Origin: SSS58A sp041648155 | Lineage (GTDB): Bacteria; Krumholzibacteriota; Krumholzibacteriia; Krumholzibacteriales; Krumholzibacteriaceae | Direction: 5' to 3' | NCBI GenBank assembly: GCA_041648155.1 | Contig: JBAZPL010000170.1 | Coordinates: 1-5,584 of the forward strand | Length of the DNA: 5,584 bases | Shown: one piece after another, positions 5,287 to 5,584 of the stretch | Position numbering within the stretch: the first letter of the stretch is position 1 | How the letters are laid out: each line of letters begins with the position of its first letter | Notes under the pieces: generated by a model | Databases searched by the model: none | Seen by the model: only the letters and a program-made list of their open reading frames with translations | What the model was told of the DNA's origin: nothing | Program-made: the position numbers and the translations under genes

Positions 5287-5584
5287 TCAGCGATCCTTCC
5301 GGCTCCAGTCGTACGGTATTTCCTTTGAATGCGCTTCGATGCGGAACTCGTCGGGATCGTCATAGCGATAGAGCTCCGTCGGCGTGTTGATGACGACCGC
5401 TTCTTCGGTCGATATGCACTTGAAGCCGTGGCAAACACCGGGCGGAATGTGGATTCGCACGGGATTGTGCACTCCCGCGAAAATCTCGATAAGCTCGCCG
5501 CGCGTGGGGGATTCGGCGCGCATATCGTAGAGGACGATCTTCATCATGCCGGATATGACGACCATATTGTCGTGCTGCTTTTTA
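5287..5584 (-). CDS. RmlC-like dTDP-4-dehydrorhamnose 3,5-epimerase family cupin (N-terminus outside window)
   Basis: The last 98 residues of a single-domain cupin are visible; the frame is open to the window edge, so the N-terminal strands and first conserved His are missing. KKQHDNMVVISGMMKIVLYD matches the xxxQTD..VVSGxxxVVLxD block of the RmlC family, where the epimerase binds the nucleotide sugar. It is followed by IPPGVCHGFKCIS, the equivalent of the family's PxGxAHGF turn, and by TELYRYDDPDEFRIE, then KEIPYDW, the equivalent of the IxWP end. The role would be 3,5-epimerisation of an NDP-4-keto-6-deoxyglucose before reduction by the RmlD-like protein, which starts about 20 bases downstream. 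At the position of the conserved Asp near the C-terminus (NDP in canonical RmlC), the sequence reads EAHSK, so catalytic activity is uncertain. A 3-epimerase or a non-catalytic cupin homologue is also possible. Confidence 0.85.
   Translation of the reverse strand, partial: KKQHDNMVVISGMMKIVLYDMRAESPTRGELIEIFAGVHNPVRIHIPPGVCHGFKCISTEEAVVINTPTELYRYDDPDEFRIEAHSKEIPYDWSRKDR

Overview
The window is G+C-rich bacterial-type DNA and almost entirely coding. It carries part of a surface-polysaccharide (O-antigen, capsule or S-layer glycan type) locus. No gene here is specific enough to name a taxon. The window suggests a G+C-rich bacterium but does not exclude an archaeon, and no species is claimed. 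There is no mobile element, tRNA, rRNA or CRISPR array, and no gene-free stretch longer than about 100 bases.

Layout, left to right: (1) 1-1308 (+), the 3' part of a membrane glycosyltransferase-like (GT-C type) protein that enters from the left edge. (2) 1315-2460 (+), a GT4-family glycosyltransferase that is tightly coupled to it, with a Shine-Dalgarno overlapping the upstream stop codon. (3) 2418-3575 (-), a second, different GT4 glycosyltransferase that converges on gene 2 and overlaps its 3' end by 43 bases. (4) 3576-3675, a 100-base divergent intergenic region with candidate promoters for both directions whose elements interlock, plus an inverted repeat over the rightward -10. (5) 3676-4407 (+), a short RmlA-like sugar-1-phosphate nucleotidyltransferase. 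(6) 4412-5266 (-), an RmlD-like NDP-4-keto-sugar reductase, converging on rmlA with a 4-base gap. (7) 5287-5584 (-), the 3' part of an RmlC-like cupin epimerase that runs off the right edge.

Working together, the RmlA-like enzyme would activate a sugar-1-phosphate to an NDP-sugar. A 4,6-dehydratase (RmlB type, not in the window) would make the 4-keto-6-deoxy intermediate, and the RmlC-like and RmlD-like proteins would epimerise and reduce it to a rhamnose-like deoxysugar. The two GT4 enzymes would use such activated sugars at the cytoplasmic face, and the membrane GT-C-like protein would act on lipid-linked sugars. The exact sugar is unproven.

I see no wholly new system. The points most worth checking are the interlocked divergent promoters with a probably leaderless glycosyltransferase mRNA, the two terminator-less convergent junctions (one overlapping), the GT4 enzyme lacking the second Glu of EX7E, and departures from textbook residues in the short RmlA, the RmlD and the RmlC-like proteins.
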